From Streptomyces sp. ISL-10 (lineage in GTDB: Bacteria > Actinomycetota > Actinomycetes > Streptomycetales > Streptomycetaceae), in NCBI RefSeq assembly GCF_018614575.1, contig NZ_JAGGOJ010000040.1, positions 36,876-100,875 on the forward strand: a stretch of 64,000 nt of DNA, read 5' to 3'. Shown here piece by piece: positions 17,120 to 26,062 of the stretch. The stretch's first letter is position 1, and the number at the start of each line of letters is the position of its first letter. The notes under the pieces were generated by a model. That model was not told the origin of the DNA. It ran no database searches and worked only from the letters and a program-made list of their open reading frames with translations. Made by a program: the position numbers and the translations under genes.

Positions 17120-17749
17120 ATGGCGGAGGAGAAAATCGTGGACCTCGACATCAATGCGCCCGGCAGAGCCAGGATCGCGGCGTACCTTCGGTGCTTTCCC
17201 TTCGATACCTGGGGAATGGACCTGCACCGGTCCGCACTCCGCAGGTATGCCGGAGAACTCGGCCTGCCTGAGCCCCGGTTCTACCTGGACAACGGCGTGC
17301 GCTCCCGAGGGCCGCTGCCGAGCCTGGGACGGCTGATGGAACTGGTGGCGTGCGACGCCTACGACGTGCTGCTGGTACCCGGACCGTTCGTCTTCTCCAT
17401 GCACGATCGTGAGGCCTCCGCAATCGTCGGACGGATCACCGGCCTCGGCTGTACGGTGCTGGAGCTCCCACCCCTCCACGCCGCGGGGAACCGCGGACCG
17501 GAGCCGTCTGATCCGGTGGCGCTGCCTCCGGCATGCGCGGCCGTGGCGCCGTGCCCGCGGGACGGTGGTCCCCTCAGCCACGGCCCAGCAAGCGGTGGTG
17601 ACCCGGGCAGCGCGACGACGGCATCCCGTTCCACACCCCTGTCCGCGGTCCGGCGGGAGACCGGCCGGATAACGGTCGCGTTCCAGCCATTGACCGATCA
17701 CTTCAGTGCGATGTGCAATGTCACACGCCACATCGCGCGCAGCGTGTGA
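17120..17749 (+). CDS. Degenerate resolvase-like protein
   Basis: A 209-residue protein. Residues 14-118 follow the serine-recombinase N-terminal fold: R-IAAYLR, then helix, then FYLDNGVRSRGPLPSLGRLMELVACDAYDVLLVPGPFVFSM, then IVGRITGLGCTVLELP. The catalytic serine expected just after YLR is missing (YLRCFPFDTWG), so it is unlikely to recombine DNA. Such domains occur in Streptomyces as stand-alone proteins of unknown role. The remaining ~85 residues are Pro/Ser-rich and unlike the family, and the last part overlaps a putative operator for the next operon, so the true 3' part may be decayed or frameshifted. Confidence 0.5.
   Translation: MAEEKIVDLDINAPGRARIAAYLRCFPFDTWGMDLHRSALRRYAGELGLPEPRFYLDNGVRSRGPLPSLGRLMELVACDAYDVLLVPGPFVFSMHDREASAIVGRITGLGCTVLELPPLHAAGNRGPEPSDPVALPPACAAVAPCPRDGGPLSHGPASGGDPGSATTASRSTPLSAVRRETGRITVAFQPLTDHFSAMCNVTRHIARSV
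17711..17726. promoter_or_regulatory. Palindrome ATGTGCAATGTCACAC upstream of livK
   Basis: Matches the palindrome at 13835-13850 in 14 of 16 positions and lies 157-172 bases upstream of the livK start. It sits within the 3' end of the resolvase-like frame. The same regulator probably binds both; the LAL protein between them is the obvious candidate. Confidence 0.5.
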
Positions 17750-17882
17750 CAGCAGAGATTCGGCCCGCAGAAGGAAGCGCCGAGTTCCGAGCCGACTGCG
17801 ACTCACCGTCTCGCCCGCTGATCGATCCCCAGGCCGTCGCACCCGTGACCGCCCGCAACGCCTCGCAGAGGAGCGTGCCCCC

Positions 17883-19082
17883 GTGAAGAGACCCACCCTC
17901 CCCGTTCTGCCCTCCACCGCCCGCACCACGTCCCGCGTCGTGGCGCTGACCTCACTTCTCGCGGTGACCGCACTGTCCACCACGGGCTGCAACGGGCTGG
18001 TCGGCGGCAGCGCCGCCGGCGACGACGAGGGGCCCATCGTGCTCGGCATGGCCGTGCCGATGTCCGGCAGCAGTGCGGACACCGGCCCCCACATGAAGAA
18101 CGGCGCACAGCTCGCGGTCGATGAGATCAACGCCAAGGGCGGCGTGCTCGGCCGGAAGCTGCGGCTGCAGGTGGAAGACGACGCCTGCGATCCGAAGACC
18201 GCAGTCGCGGCGGCCAACAAGCTGGTCGCGGCGAACGCGGCCGTGTCGGTCGGTGGCTACTGCTCGGGCGCCACGCTGCCCACGCTGCCGATCTTCGGCA
18301 AGCGGAACATCCCCATGGTCATTCCAGCGGCCAACTCCAACCAACTCGTCAGCCAGCACCTCAAGCACGTCTTCCTCATCAACGGCACCGGCAGCCAGCA
18401 GGCCGCCGCCGCGGTCGCCTGGCTGGGCAAGGACGGGGCCAAGAAGGTCGCCGTCATGGACGACAACACCAGCTACTCCAAGGACATCGCCGACCTCACC
18501 TGGGCCAAGCTGGGCGCCGCGGGTGCTCCGGCCAAGGCCGTCGAGGCAGCGGTCAACCCGGGTGAGAGCGACTACAGCCCCAATGTCACCAGCGTGCTGA
18601 AGTCGGCCCCCGACTACATCTACTGGACCGGCTACTACCAGGAGGGCGGCCTGCTCATCCGGCAGTTCCGCCAGGCCGGGTACAAGGGCAAGTTCCTCAT
18701 CGGCGACGGCTCGGTCGACCCGAAGCTCGTCAAGATCGCGGGCGCCGAGCACGGCGAGGGCGTTTTCGCCACCATGACCCAGACCCCGCAGACCACCCCG
18801 GGCGCCGAGAGCTGGATCGCCGCCTACAAGAAGAAGTTCGGCACCGACCCCGGCCCGTACTCCACGCAGTCCTACGACGCCGTGCGGGTTGCTGCGGAGG
18901 CCATCGAGAACGCCGGCAGCACCGACGGCGACAAGGTCACGGCGGCGCTGGAGGACATCGACGGTTTCCGGATGTTCTCCGGCCCGCTGAAGTTCACCCC
19001 CGAACACACGCTGAGCAACGGCGGCTTCGTGATCCTCACCGTCAAGGACGGGGCGTTCGTCCTGCAGGACTCCCTCAAGTAA
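17883..19082 (+). CDS. livK: Branched-chain amino-acid-type ABC transporter substrate-binding lipoprotein
   Basis: A 399-residue periplasmic-binding protein of the Leu/Ile/Val class (peripla_BP_6). A lipoprotein signal with a LSTTGC lipobox (Cys36) is followed by the mature start GPIVLGMAVPMSGSSADTG, the usual LivJ/K opening that shapes the carboxylate pocket. The fold continues with AVDEINAKGGVLGRKL. It captures an amino acid, amide or related small solute outside the membrane and delivers it to the permeases encoded next. The start is GTG at 17883, with GGAG 10 bases upstream. It is the first gene of a five-gene operon; the exact substrate cannot be told from sequence. Confidence 0.88.
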   Translation: MKRPTLPVLPSTARTTSRVVALTSLLAVTALSTTGCNGLVGGSAAGDDEGPIVLGMAVPMSGSSADTGPHMKNGAQLAVDEINAKGGVLGRKLRLQVEDDACDPKTAVAAANKLVAANAAVSVGGYCSGATLPTLPIFGKRNIPMVIPAANSNQLVSQHLKHVFLINGTGSQQAAAAVAWLGKDGAKKVAVMDDNTSYSKDIADLTWAKLGAAGAPAKAVEAAVNPGESDYSPNVTSVLKSAPDYIYWTGYYQEGGLLIRQFRQAGYKGKFLIGDGSVDPKLVKIAGAEHGEGVFATMTQTPQTTPGAESWIAAYKKKFGTDPGPYSTQSYDAVRVAAEAIENAGSTDGDKVTAALEDIDGFRMFSGPLKFTPEHTLSNGGFVILTVKDGAFVLQDSLK

Positions 19083-19096
19083 CCCGGAGCGGTCAC

Positions 19097-19990
19097 ATGG
19101 CACAGCTCATTTGGAACGGGTTGTTCGTCGGCTCGTTCTACGCCCTGGTCGCACTGGGGTACAGCATGGTGTACGGGATCATCAAGCTGCTCAACTTCGC
19201 CCACGGCGACCTCTATATGCTCGGAGCCTTCTCCGGCTTCGCGATGCTCGGCGCCGCGGGTGGCTTCGTCCCCTCGGGTTCGCTGACCGCACTGTTCGCC
19301 GTGCTCGTGCTGACGATGCTGGCGACCGGCCTGGGCGGCGTCGCACTGGAGCGGGTGGCCTACCGGCCGCTGCGCGGGGCGCCGCGCCTCTCTCTGCTCA
19401 TCACCGCGGTGGGCGCCTCGTTCGCGCTGGAGTACGGCGTCCGTATCCTCGCCGGCCCCAACCCGAGGGTCTATCCGGTACGTCTGGACGGAACCGGCGT
19501 GTCGGTGCTCGGCGCCAAGATCACCACTACCCAGCTCGTCCTCATGGCGATCACCCTCGGGCTGATGGTGGCGCTGAACACCCTGGTCATGCGCAGCCGC
19601 CAGGGCCGGGCGATGCGTGCCATCGCGCTCGATCCGAAGGCGTGCCAGCTGATGGGCATCAACGTCGACGCGATCATCTCCCGTACCTTCTTCATCGGTT
19701 CGGCCCTGGCCGGCGCCGCCGGGGTCATGGCCGGCGCGTACTACGGAAAGATCGACTTCCTGATGGGCTTCATCATCGGGCTCAAGGCGTTCACCGCGGC
19801 CGTCATCGGCGGCATCGGCAACATGAAGGGCACCATGCTGGGCGGCCTGATCCTGGGCCTGCTGGAGTCCTTCGGCACCGACTGGCTCGGCGGCCAGTGG
19901 CGCGATGTGTTCGCCTTCGGCTTCCTCATCCTCTTCCTGACCGTGCGGCCGACCGGCCTGCTCGGCGAGCGTGTGACGGAGCGCGTGTGA
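19097..19990 (+). CDS. livH: Branched-chain amino-acid-type ABC permease LivH
   Basis: A 297-residue integral membrane protein, eight or so hydrophobic helices, with the LivH signature near the start (LVALGYSMVYGIIKLLNFAHGDLYMLG) and the coupling-helix region RAMRAIALDPKACQLMGINVD. It forms half of the permease channel with LivM. It starts 15 bases after livK with GGAG upstream and shares one base with the livM start (TGATG), so the operon is tightly coupled. Confidence 0.9.
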   Translation: MAQLIWNGLFVGSFYALVALGYSMVYGIIKLLNFAHGDLYMLGAFSGFAMLGAAGGFVPSGSLTALFAVLVLTMLATGLGGVALERVAYRPLRGAPRLSLLITAVGASFALEYGVRILAGPNPRVYPVRLDGTGVSVLGAKITTTQLVLMAITLGLMVALNTLVMRSRQGRAMRAIALDPKACQLMGINVDAIISRTFFIGSALAGAAGVMAGAYYGKIDFLMGFIIGLKAFTAAVIGGIGNMKGTMLGGLILGLLESFGTDWLGGQWRDVFAFGFLILFLTVRPTGLLGERVTERV

Positions 19991-21036
19991 TGACAACCGT
20001 TCAGAACCCCCCGGTGAAGCCCGTCAAGGGCCGTGGCCCCTCCCCCGTCACGCGACTGCTGGAAAGCCGAAGGCTGGGCTGGGCCGGGCTGACGACCGCC
20101 CTGCTCGCACCGTTCGTCATCGCCACTCCGTACGCGATGAACGTGATGACCAGCGCGGTCGTCTTCGTGATGCTGGCCGTCGGCCTCAACATCGTCGTCG
20201 GCTACTGCGGTCTGCTCGACCTCGGCTTCGCCGCCTTCCTCGCAGTCGGCGCGTACACCGGCGGGATACTCGCCACGTCCCTGAAGATCCCGCTCCTGGC
20301 CACCGTGCCGGTCGTCGTCGTGGTGACCGTGGTCGCCGGAGTGGTGATCGGAGGCCCCACGCTGCGGCTGCGCAGCGACTACCTGGCCATCGTGACGCTC
20401 GGCTTCGGGGAGATCATCCGGATCGTCGCGAGCAACCTGGACATCACCGGTGGTCCCTCGGGGATCTACGGCATCCCCGGGCTGCTCGGTGACATGCTCT
20501 CCGACCCGGTCGTCTTCTACTACACCGCCGTACTGATCGTCTCGGTCGCGGTGCTCTTCGCCGCGCGGCTCGGCCGCTCCCGTATCGGCCGTGCCTGGCG
20601 CTTCATCAGGGAGGACGAGGACGCCGCGGAGGCCAGCGGTATCCATACCTACCGGGTCAAGCTGGCCGCCTATGTCGCGGGTGCGGTCTGGGGAGGACTC
20701 GCGGGCGTGCTGTTCGCCGCGCAGCTCTCGGCGATCTCCCCCGCCAGCTTCACCTTCCTGCAGTCCGCCCTCGTCCTGATGGCGGTCGTGCTCGGCGGCA
20801 TGGGCTCCACCCCCGGCGTCGTGGTCGGCGCCGTGGTCATCAGTCTGCTGCCCGAGATGCTGCGGGGCCTGGCCGACTACCGCTACTTCGTGTTCGGCGT
20901 ACTGCTCATCGTCGTGATGCTGCTCCGCCCGCAGGGCCTGTGGCCGCACCGCTCGCGCGAGTCCGGCCACACGGCTGCGCGGAGCGTCGCGAGCACGCCC
21001 GGCGCACCCGGAGCGCCGGCGAAGGAGGAAGAATGA
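19990..21036 (+). CDS. livM: Branched-chain amino-acid-type ABC permease LivM
   Basis: A 348-residue polytopic protein with the LivM core GLNIVVGYCGLLDLGFAAFLAVGAY and the coupling segment RIGRAWRFIREDEDAAEASGIHTYRVKL. It pairs with LivH. The C-terminus is a short hydrophilic Ala/Pro-rich tail. It overlaps livH by one base and livG by four (ATGA). Confidence 0.9.
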   Translation: MTTVQNPPVKPVKGRGPSPVTRLLESRRLGWAGLTTALLAPFVIATPYAMNVMTSAVVFVMLAVGLNIVVGYCGLLDLGFAAFLAVGAYTGGILATSLKIPLLATVPVVVVVTVVAGVVIGGPTLRLRSDYLAIVTLGFGEIIRIVASNLDITGGPSGIYGIPGLLGDMLSDPVVFYYTAVLIVSVAVLFAARLGRSRIGRAWRFIREDEDAAEASGIHTYRVKLAAYVAGAVWGGLAGVLFAAQLSAISPASFTFLQSALVLMAVVLGGMGSTPGVVVGAVVISLLPEMLRGLADYRYFVFGVLLIVVMLLRPQGLWPHRSRESGHTAARSVASTPGAPGAPAKEEE

Positions 21037-21851
21037 TGCTCGAGGTAACGGATCTACGGCTGGCCTTCGGCGGGGTCCGCGCCGTCGACGGCCTCACCTT
21101 CTCGGTCGGCGAGGGCGAAATCGTCTCGATCATCGGTCCCAACGGCGCGGGGAAGACCTCGGCCTTCAACTGCGTCAGCGGGTTCTACCAGCCGACCGGG
21201 GGCACCATCCGGCTGGCCGGAGAGAACGTGACGGGCCTGCGCCCTTCGGCAGTCGCCGCCCGCGGCCTGGCCCGCACCTTCCAGAACCTGCGGCTGTTCG
21301 GCGAGCTGTCGGTGCTGGACAACGTACGGGCGGGCACGCATCTGTGGCTGAGACAGAGCGCCCTCGACGCGGTGCTCCACACTCCCCGTTACCGGCGCAG
21401 CGAGCGCGAGAGCACCGACGAGGCCCACAAATGGCTGGACTTCGTCGGCCTCCGCGGCGACCGGGCCGGCCTCGCGCGTCACCTCCCGTACGGCGAGCAG
21501 CGCCGGGTGGAGATCGCCCGCGCCCTGGCCAGACGGCCGAAGCTGCTGCTGCTCGACGAGCCGGCCGCCGGGCTCAACCACGGCGAGAAGGCCGAGTTGC
21601 TCGCCCTCGTCCGCCGGATCCGGGAGCTGGGGACGGCGATCGCGCTCATCGAGCACGACATGGGCCTGGTCATGGAGGTGTCCGAGCGGGTGGTCGTGCT
21701 GAACTTCGGAAAGGAGATCGCCGACGGGCCGCCGGAGGAGGTGCGGCAGGATCCGGCCGTCATCGAGGCCTATCTCGGCCGGGCAGCCGACGATGACGAG
21801 GGCCATGCCGCCCGCGCCGGTTTCGAAGGGGAAGGGGCACACCATGCTTGA
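21033..21851 (+). CDS. livG: Branched-chain amino-acid-type ABC ATPase LivG
   Basis: A 272-residue ABC ATPase. Walker A is GPNGAGKTS (about residues 35-43), the Q-loop lies in RTFQNLRLFGELSVLDNVRAG, a degenerate signature (LPYGEQRRVEIARALA) replaces the classical LSGGQ as is usual in LivG, and Walker B is LLLLDEPAAGLN. It powers uptake with LivF. A strong GAAGGAGG precedes two consecutive ATGs; the first overlaps the livM stop. Confidence 0.9.
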   Translation: MMLEVTDLRLAFGGVRAVDGLTFSVGEGEIVSIIGPNGAGKTSAFNCVSGFYQPTGGTIRLAGENVTGLRPSAVAARGLARTFQNLRLFGELSVLDNVRAGTHLWLRQSALDAVLHTPRYRRSERESTDEAHKWLDFVGLRGDRAGLARHLPYGEQRRVEIARALARRPKLLLLDEPAAGLNHGEKAELLALVRRIRELGTAIALIEHDMGLVMEVSERVVVLNFGKEIADGPPEEVRQDPAVIEAYLGRAADDDEGHAARAGFEGEGAHHA

Positions 21852-22554
21852 GATCCGCGGCCTCGACGTCCGTTACGGAGGAGTGCACGCACTGCGGGGG
21901 CTCGACCTCAACGTGGCCGAAGGGGAGACCGTCGCCCTGCTCGGCAACAACGGCGCGGGCAAGACAACCACGCTGTCGGCGGTGTCCGGGCTCGTCCGGT
22001 CCGCCGCAGGCCGGATCGTGCACGCGGGCGAAGACATCACGAGGACCGCTCCGTCGAAGATCGTGGCGCGAGGTGTGGTGCACGTCCCCGAGGGACGGCG
22101 CATCTTCAGCACGCTGACCGTGCAGGAGAACCTGTTGCTCGGCGGCTATCTGGTCCGTGACGGCGCCGATCTCACCCGTCGGGTCGAGAAAGTCTACGAG
22201 TTGCTGCCCCGGCTGGCCGAACGGCGCTCTCAGCAGGGCGGGACGCTCTCCGGTGGGGAGCAGCAGATGCTCGCCATCGGCCGGGCGCTCGTCGCCCGCC
22301 CCGGTCTGCTGATGCTGGACGAACCGTCGATGGGCCTGGCCCCGCTCATGGTCGCCGCGGTGATGGAGGTGATCAAGGACATCAACCTCGGCGGCACGGC
22401 GGTACTCCTCGTCGAACAGAACGCCACGGCTGCGCTGAAGATCGCACATCGAGGATATGTGATCGAGAACGGGGAGACGGTGCTGGAGGGCACAGCAGCC
22501 GACCTGTCCGCCGACCCCCGCGTCGCGCAGGCCTATCTGGGCGGGGTTTCGTAA
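21844..22554 (+). CDS. livF: Branched-chain amino-acid-type ABC ATPase LivF
   Basis: A 236-residue ABC ATPase with Walker A GNNGAGKTT, signature LSGGEQQMLAIGRAL, Walker B LLMLDEPSMGLAP, and LivF hallmarks (HVPEGRRIFSTLTVQENLLLGG). It forms the heterodimeric motor with LivG. ATG at 21844 overlaps the end of livG and is preceded by GAAGGGGAAGG; an in-frame ATG at 21793 would add 17 residues that do not belong to the fold. It is the last gene of the operon; a weak six-bp hairpin lies at 22571-22591. Confidence 0.9.
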   Translation: MLEIRGLDVRYGGVHALRGLDLNVAEGETVALLGNNGAGKTTTLSAVSGLVRSAAGRIVHAGEDITRTAPSKIVARGVVHVPEGRRIFSTLTVQENLLLGGYLVRDGADLTRRVEKVYELLPRLAERRSQQGGTLSGGEQQMLAIGRALVARPGLLMLDEPSMGLAPLMVAAVMEVIKDINLGGTAVLLVEQNATAALKIAHRGYVIENGETVLEGTAADLSADPRVAQAYLGGVS

Positions 22555-23523
22555 CCGGCTGCGAGCGGCTCTGGCCGGCGTCACAGGCCAGTAGGCGCTC
22601 CCCGCCACCAGCGACGCGTCCCGGTCGTCCGTGGCACAGCGCTTCGTTCCGTTCGGGAGATGCCCGCGAGGGCGCCCTGGGGACCAGCGACGCGCCGGAC
22701 ATCCCGGAGACGACGGCCGGGCACACCGGGCGCCACCCCGCCCGAGACACCTGAACCTCCGGGCTGCGGCTCCCCCTGAAGGGGCGAGCTACAGGCACCG
22801 GTGGGACTCGCGCCGCTCAGTGATCCGAACGTGCACTCCCGCGGCAGGTCTGCCCGCACCGCGCCGCCGAACCGGCGCGCTTGAAGGAGGGCGCGCTTCC
22901 GGCAGTCATGAACTTCCGGGCCGCGCGCCGAGGTTCCCCGGGCATGACCGGCTTGCGAGCGGCTCCACTCCGCAGCGGCTGCGCCGGCCGAAGACCTTGA
23001 GGCCGCCGCCTGCGTCGGGCTGCCTCGGGCCCAGACTGGCGTGTTCGGGGGGCAGGGCTGTTCGACGAGCGTCTGGCATCCGCTCGTCAAGGCCCTTCCG
23101 AGGGGAGATGTGCGGCCTGTCCCGGACCGTTCCACCGGCCGGTGAACGGCACATCGTCGCGGGCACCCGGGCGGCGTCGCATGTCCAGGTTCATAGTGCG
23201 ATGTTATGGCGAAGCAGTAGCTTCCGCCCTCATCGCCGCATCCGCATCCTATCCCCAACGAATCCACCAACGGAGCCTGGCCAGTGGCGGTTCCGGGAGG
23301 CCACCCACCCCGGACGGGCAGGCAGGACCCGCGATGCGGTGATCCGGCGCGAACCTCCGGAATCCGACGCGACCTCAAGGACGCGACAGTTCCGACTGTC
23401 ACGCTCGCATCACTTGACAGAGCTGCTCCCCTTCTCCGGCATTCGCCGCGTCGCCATGCCGCCTGCCAGGAGGTCGCAGCCACCCGATTCCGAAGTCCGG
23501 ACCGCTTTCCCTGGAGGCACATC
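22555..23523. other. 969-bp intergenic stretch without a convincing gene
   Basis: Frames on both strands are Arg/Pro/Gly-rich with no recognisable family. Small hairpins are present (22571-22591, GCTCCCCCTGAAGGGGC around 22768, GAAGC/GCTTC at 23211-23224) but none is compelling. It may hold the promoter and a long leader of the metalloprotease gene, a small RNA or a decayed gene. Confidence 0.4.
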
Positions 23524-24750
23524 ATGAGCTTTTCCGTCGGGGCGCGGCGCGTTCTCCTCGCAGCGCCCCCACTCGTCCTGTCCGCCCTGCTCGCTCTGCT
23601 CGCCCTGGTCATCGTCCCCGCCGGCCCCGCCCATGCGTACAACGGGAGCACCTCGGCGTGTGCGCTCCAGGGGACGACGGGCTACACCGACGAGGGCCAG
23701 CAGACCGACTACAACCGGTTCATCAACCCGACGGGCACCAAGCGCGTAGGCGTGCTCTACGTGGACTTCCCGGACGCCGTCGGGACCACCCTGCCCCTCA
23801 CCCCCTACTACAACCAGATCTCCGGCGCGGCCCAATGGCTGTGGGACGCCTCCTACGGCAAGACCTGGTTGGACATGCAGGTCCCGAACGGCAACTGGGT
23901 GCGCATGCCGAAGAACTCCAACGAGTACAACTGGGAGCGCGGATTCTCCTGGAACACGCACCAGACCTACGTCAAGGACGCGCTCACCGGCGCCGCGAAT
24001 GCGGGCGTCAACCTGGCCAACTACGACATGTTCTACATCGTGCCGACCAGCACCGCGGCCGCGATCGCTCACTCCCCGACCTTCGTCCAGGACCCCAACA
24101 ACGTGACCTGGGTCTGGAACACACCGACGCAGAGCTGGGTGAAAATCCACTCGGCTGTGACCTTCGGTCAGGACATCTGGACATCGGGCTACAAGGTCGC
24201 TGTCCATGAGACAGGCCACACCTTCGGCCTGCCCGACCTCTACGCCTTCAGCGGCACGCTGCACCAGTACGTCGGCGGCTGGGACGTCATGGGCAACATG
24301 AGCGGCCCGGCCCCGCAGTACTTCGGCTGGCACGCGTGGAAGTTCGGCTGGATCAATGACAACCAGGTCTCCTGTCTGTCCATGAATGGCACGTACTCCA
24401 CCACCCTGAAGGGAGTGGAGTACTGGGGCAGCGCCTACAAGCTGGCGGTGATCAGGACCAGCGCCACCACCGCCTACGTCGCCGAGTCCCGCAAGGCCGT
24501 CAACAACGACTCCAACGCCTGCGCCACAGGCGTGGTCATCTACAAGGTCGACACCTCCATCACCACCGGCAACGGGCCGATCCGGGTGGTGACCAATCCG
24601 AACGCCGCGGCGCCCACCGGGAGCTGCACCTCGCGGGACATGCAGACCTGGAAGCCCGGCCAGTATTTCCAGGACGACACCGCCCGCATCCGGATCTACG
24701 TGAACAGCTCCGATGCGCAGAACGACACGGTCTGGACGTACAAGTGGTGA
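23524..24750 (+). CDS. Secreted zinc metalloprotease (M6-like)
   Basis: A 408-residue exported protein. A Sec signal of about 38 residues ends in AHA before YNGST. The zinc motif is H228-E229-x2-H232-x2-G-x2-D238 (HETGHTFGLPDLY), followed by a GGWDVMG Met-turn-like segment, the pattern of M6/immune-inhibitor-A-like and other metzincin-type gluzincins. The remaining C-terminal part is beta-rich with a few Cys. It should degrade extracellular protein. GGAGG lies just before the ATG. The upstream ~970 bases hold no gene, so it has its own promoter, and a strong hairpin follows at 24919-24955. The family level call is firm, the substrate unknown. Confidence 0.82.
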   Translation: MSFSVGARRVLLAAPPLVLSALLALLALVIVPAGPAHAYNGSTSACALQGTTGYTDEGQQTDYNRFINPTGTKRVGVLYVDFPDAVGTTLPLTPYYNQISGAAQWLWDASYGKTWLDMQVPNGNWVRMPKNSNEYNWERGFSWNTHQTYVKDALTGAANAGVNLANYDMFYIVPTSTAAAIAHSPTFVQDPNNVTWVWNTPTQSWVKIHSAVTFGQDIWTSGYKVAVHETGHTFGLPDLYAFSGTLHQYVGGWDVMGNMSGPAPQYFGWHAWKFGWINDNQVSCLSMNGTYSTTLKGVEYWGSAYKLAVIRTSATTAYVAESRKAVNNDSNACATGVVIYKVDTSITTGNGPIRVVTNPNAAAPTGSCTSRDMQTWKPGQYFQDDTARIRIYVNSSDAQNDTVWTYKW

Positions 24751-24918
24751 CCGCACAGCAGGGGATGTGTCGGATCAACGGGCGGTGTGTTCGGCGCGGC
24801 CTGCACCGGCCACGTCGACCCTGCGTGTCTCCAGCCGGGTTGGCATACGGCCTGGGCGGCCGAGAGCCGTTGGCAAAGGCCGCGAGAGGGCGGAAGAACT
24901 GATCCGCTTAACCGGCGC

Positions 24919-24955
24919 GGGGCTGGGTTGCCTGCTCGACAGGCAACCCAGCCCC
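24919..24955. terminator. Strong hairpin between metalloprotease and pirin genes
   Basis: A perfect 16-bp stem (GGGGCTGGGTTGCCTG) with a five-base loop, 15 bases beyond the pirin stop and 170 beyond the protease stop. It can end both convergent transcripts. Confidence 0.8.
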
Positions 24956-24970
24956 TTCCCTCAACGCAGG

Positions 24971-25936
24971 TCAGCGCACCCTCCCCCGCGGTTTCAGCGC
25001 CACAGGCGGGAGTTCGGGAGCGGGCAGCCGACCGCCCTCGTAGCCGTGGACCTCGCCGAAGCGGGTGCTCTGCATCCAGTCGTCGCGCGCCGCCTCGATC
25101 TCCTCGTGCGACCGGCCGATGAAGTTCCACCACATCACGATCTCCTCCTCGAACGGCTCCCCGCCCAGCAGCATCAGTCCGGCGTCGGACTCGGCGCGCA
25201 GGGGCAGTTGGGAACGGCCGCAGCCGAGGTAGAGCATCGAGCCGGGCAGCACCGGGACGCCGTCCACGTGGGCCTCGCCCGACATGGACAGCACCGCGTA
25301 CTCGAAGTCCGGGTCGAGGGGCAGCATGGTCTCCGCGCCGCGCGCCAGGGCGAGGTCCGCGCCGACGATCGGGGTGTACGTCGTACCCGGCGACGTCGCT
25401 CCGTCGAGGGTGCCGAGCACGACCGTCGCGGTCAGGCCGGGGGCCAAGACCTGCGGAAGATCGGTGTGGTGCTGGAAGTGCGGCTCGACCGTCCGGTGGG
25501 TGTCCGGCAGCGCCACCCAGAGCTGTGCGCCGTGCAGGAACCGGGCGTGCTTCTTGGGGCTCTCCTCCGAGTGGCTGATCGCCCTGCCCGAGGTCATCAG
25601 CCCCAGTTCCTTCGGGCCGATGGTCGCCAGGGAGCCTGTGCTGTCGCGGTGCAGCACCTCCCCCTCATGGAGCCAGCTGACGGTCTGCAGACCCATGTGC
25701 GGGTGCGGCGGGACCTGCATGCCGGGCTCGTCGGCGATGTCATCGGGGCCGTAGTGGTCGACGAAGGCCCACGCGCCCACCATGCGGCGGCCGAGGTTGG
25801 GCAGGAGCCGGCGGACCTCGGTGGATTCGCCGAGCTGGACGCGGCGGGGGCTCAGGAGCTCGCGGACGGGCTCGGCAACGACAAAGCCCCGGCCGCCGCA
25901 CACGGACAGGGCAGCCTGACGGTCGAGATTGCTCAT
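24971..25936 (-). CDS. Pirin-family protein
   Basis: A 321-residue bicupin of the pirin family. The N-terminal cupin carries the iron-binding set: HPHMGLQTVSWLHEGEV (two His), then GRAISHSEE (His and Glu). The C-terminal half is the conserved pirin_C domain ending in EEEIVMWWNFIGRSHEEI. Bacterial pirins act as quercetinase-like dioxygenases or bind metabolic enzymes such as pyruvate dehydrogenase E1; which applies here is open. It starts at ATG 25936 and is divergent from the TPR gene whose sigma-R-like promoter lies in the shared 126-base gap. Confidence 0.87.
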   Translation of the reverse strand: MSNLDRQAALSVCGGRGFVVAEPVRELLSPRRVQLGESTEVRRLLPNLGRRMVGAWAFVDHYGPDDIADEPGMQVPPHPHMGLQTVSWLHEGEVLHRDSTGSLATIGPKELGLMTSGRAISHSEESPKKHARFLHGAQLWVALPDTHRTVEPHFQHHTDLPQVLAPGLTATVVLGTLDGATSPGTTYTPIVGADLALARGAETMLPLDPDFEYAVLSMSGEAHVDGVPVLPGSMLYLGCGRSQLPLRAESDAGLMLLGGEPFEEEIVMWWNFIGRSHEEIEAARDDWMQSTRFGEVHGYEGGRLPAPELPPVALKPRGRVR

Positions 25937-25996
25937 GGCCCCAACTTAGTTCCTGTGCGCCGCCCCGGTCCTTTCGTGGCCCCGACTTCCCGAAGT

Positions 25997-26022
25997 GGAA
26001 TGGAGTGGACCGCTCCGCTGTT
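25997..26022 (+). promoter_or_regulatory. Sigma-R-type promoter (GGAAT-N18-GTT) before the TPR gene
   Basis: GGAAT at 25997-26001 and GTT at 26020-26022 are separated by exactly 18 bases, the SigR consensus of Streptomyces. Transcription would start about 35 bases before the GTG, leaving room for the AAAAGGGAAG ribosome site. Spacing and both hexamers fit. Confidence 0.6.
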
Positions 26023-26062
26023 GACGGGGGCGCCAGGCACGTGACCAGGAAAAGGGAAGCAC

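Noticed and set aside
22581..23651. 356- and 298-residue frames in the gap before the metalloprotease
   Set aside because: Composition is non-coding, with Arg/Pro/Gly bias on both strands and no motif.
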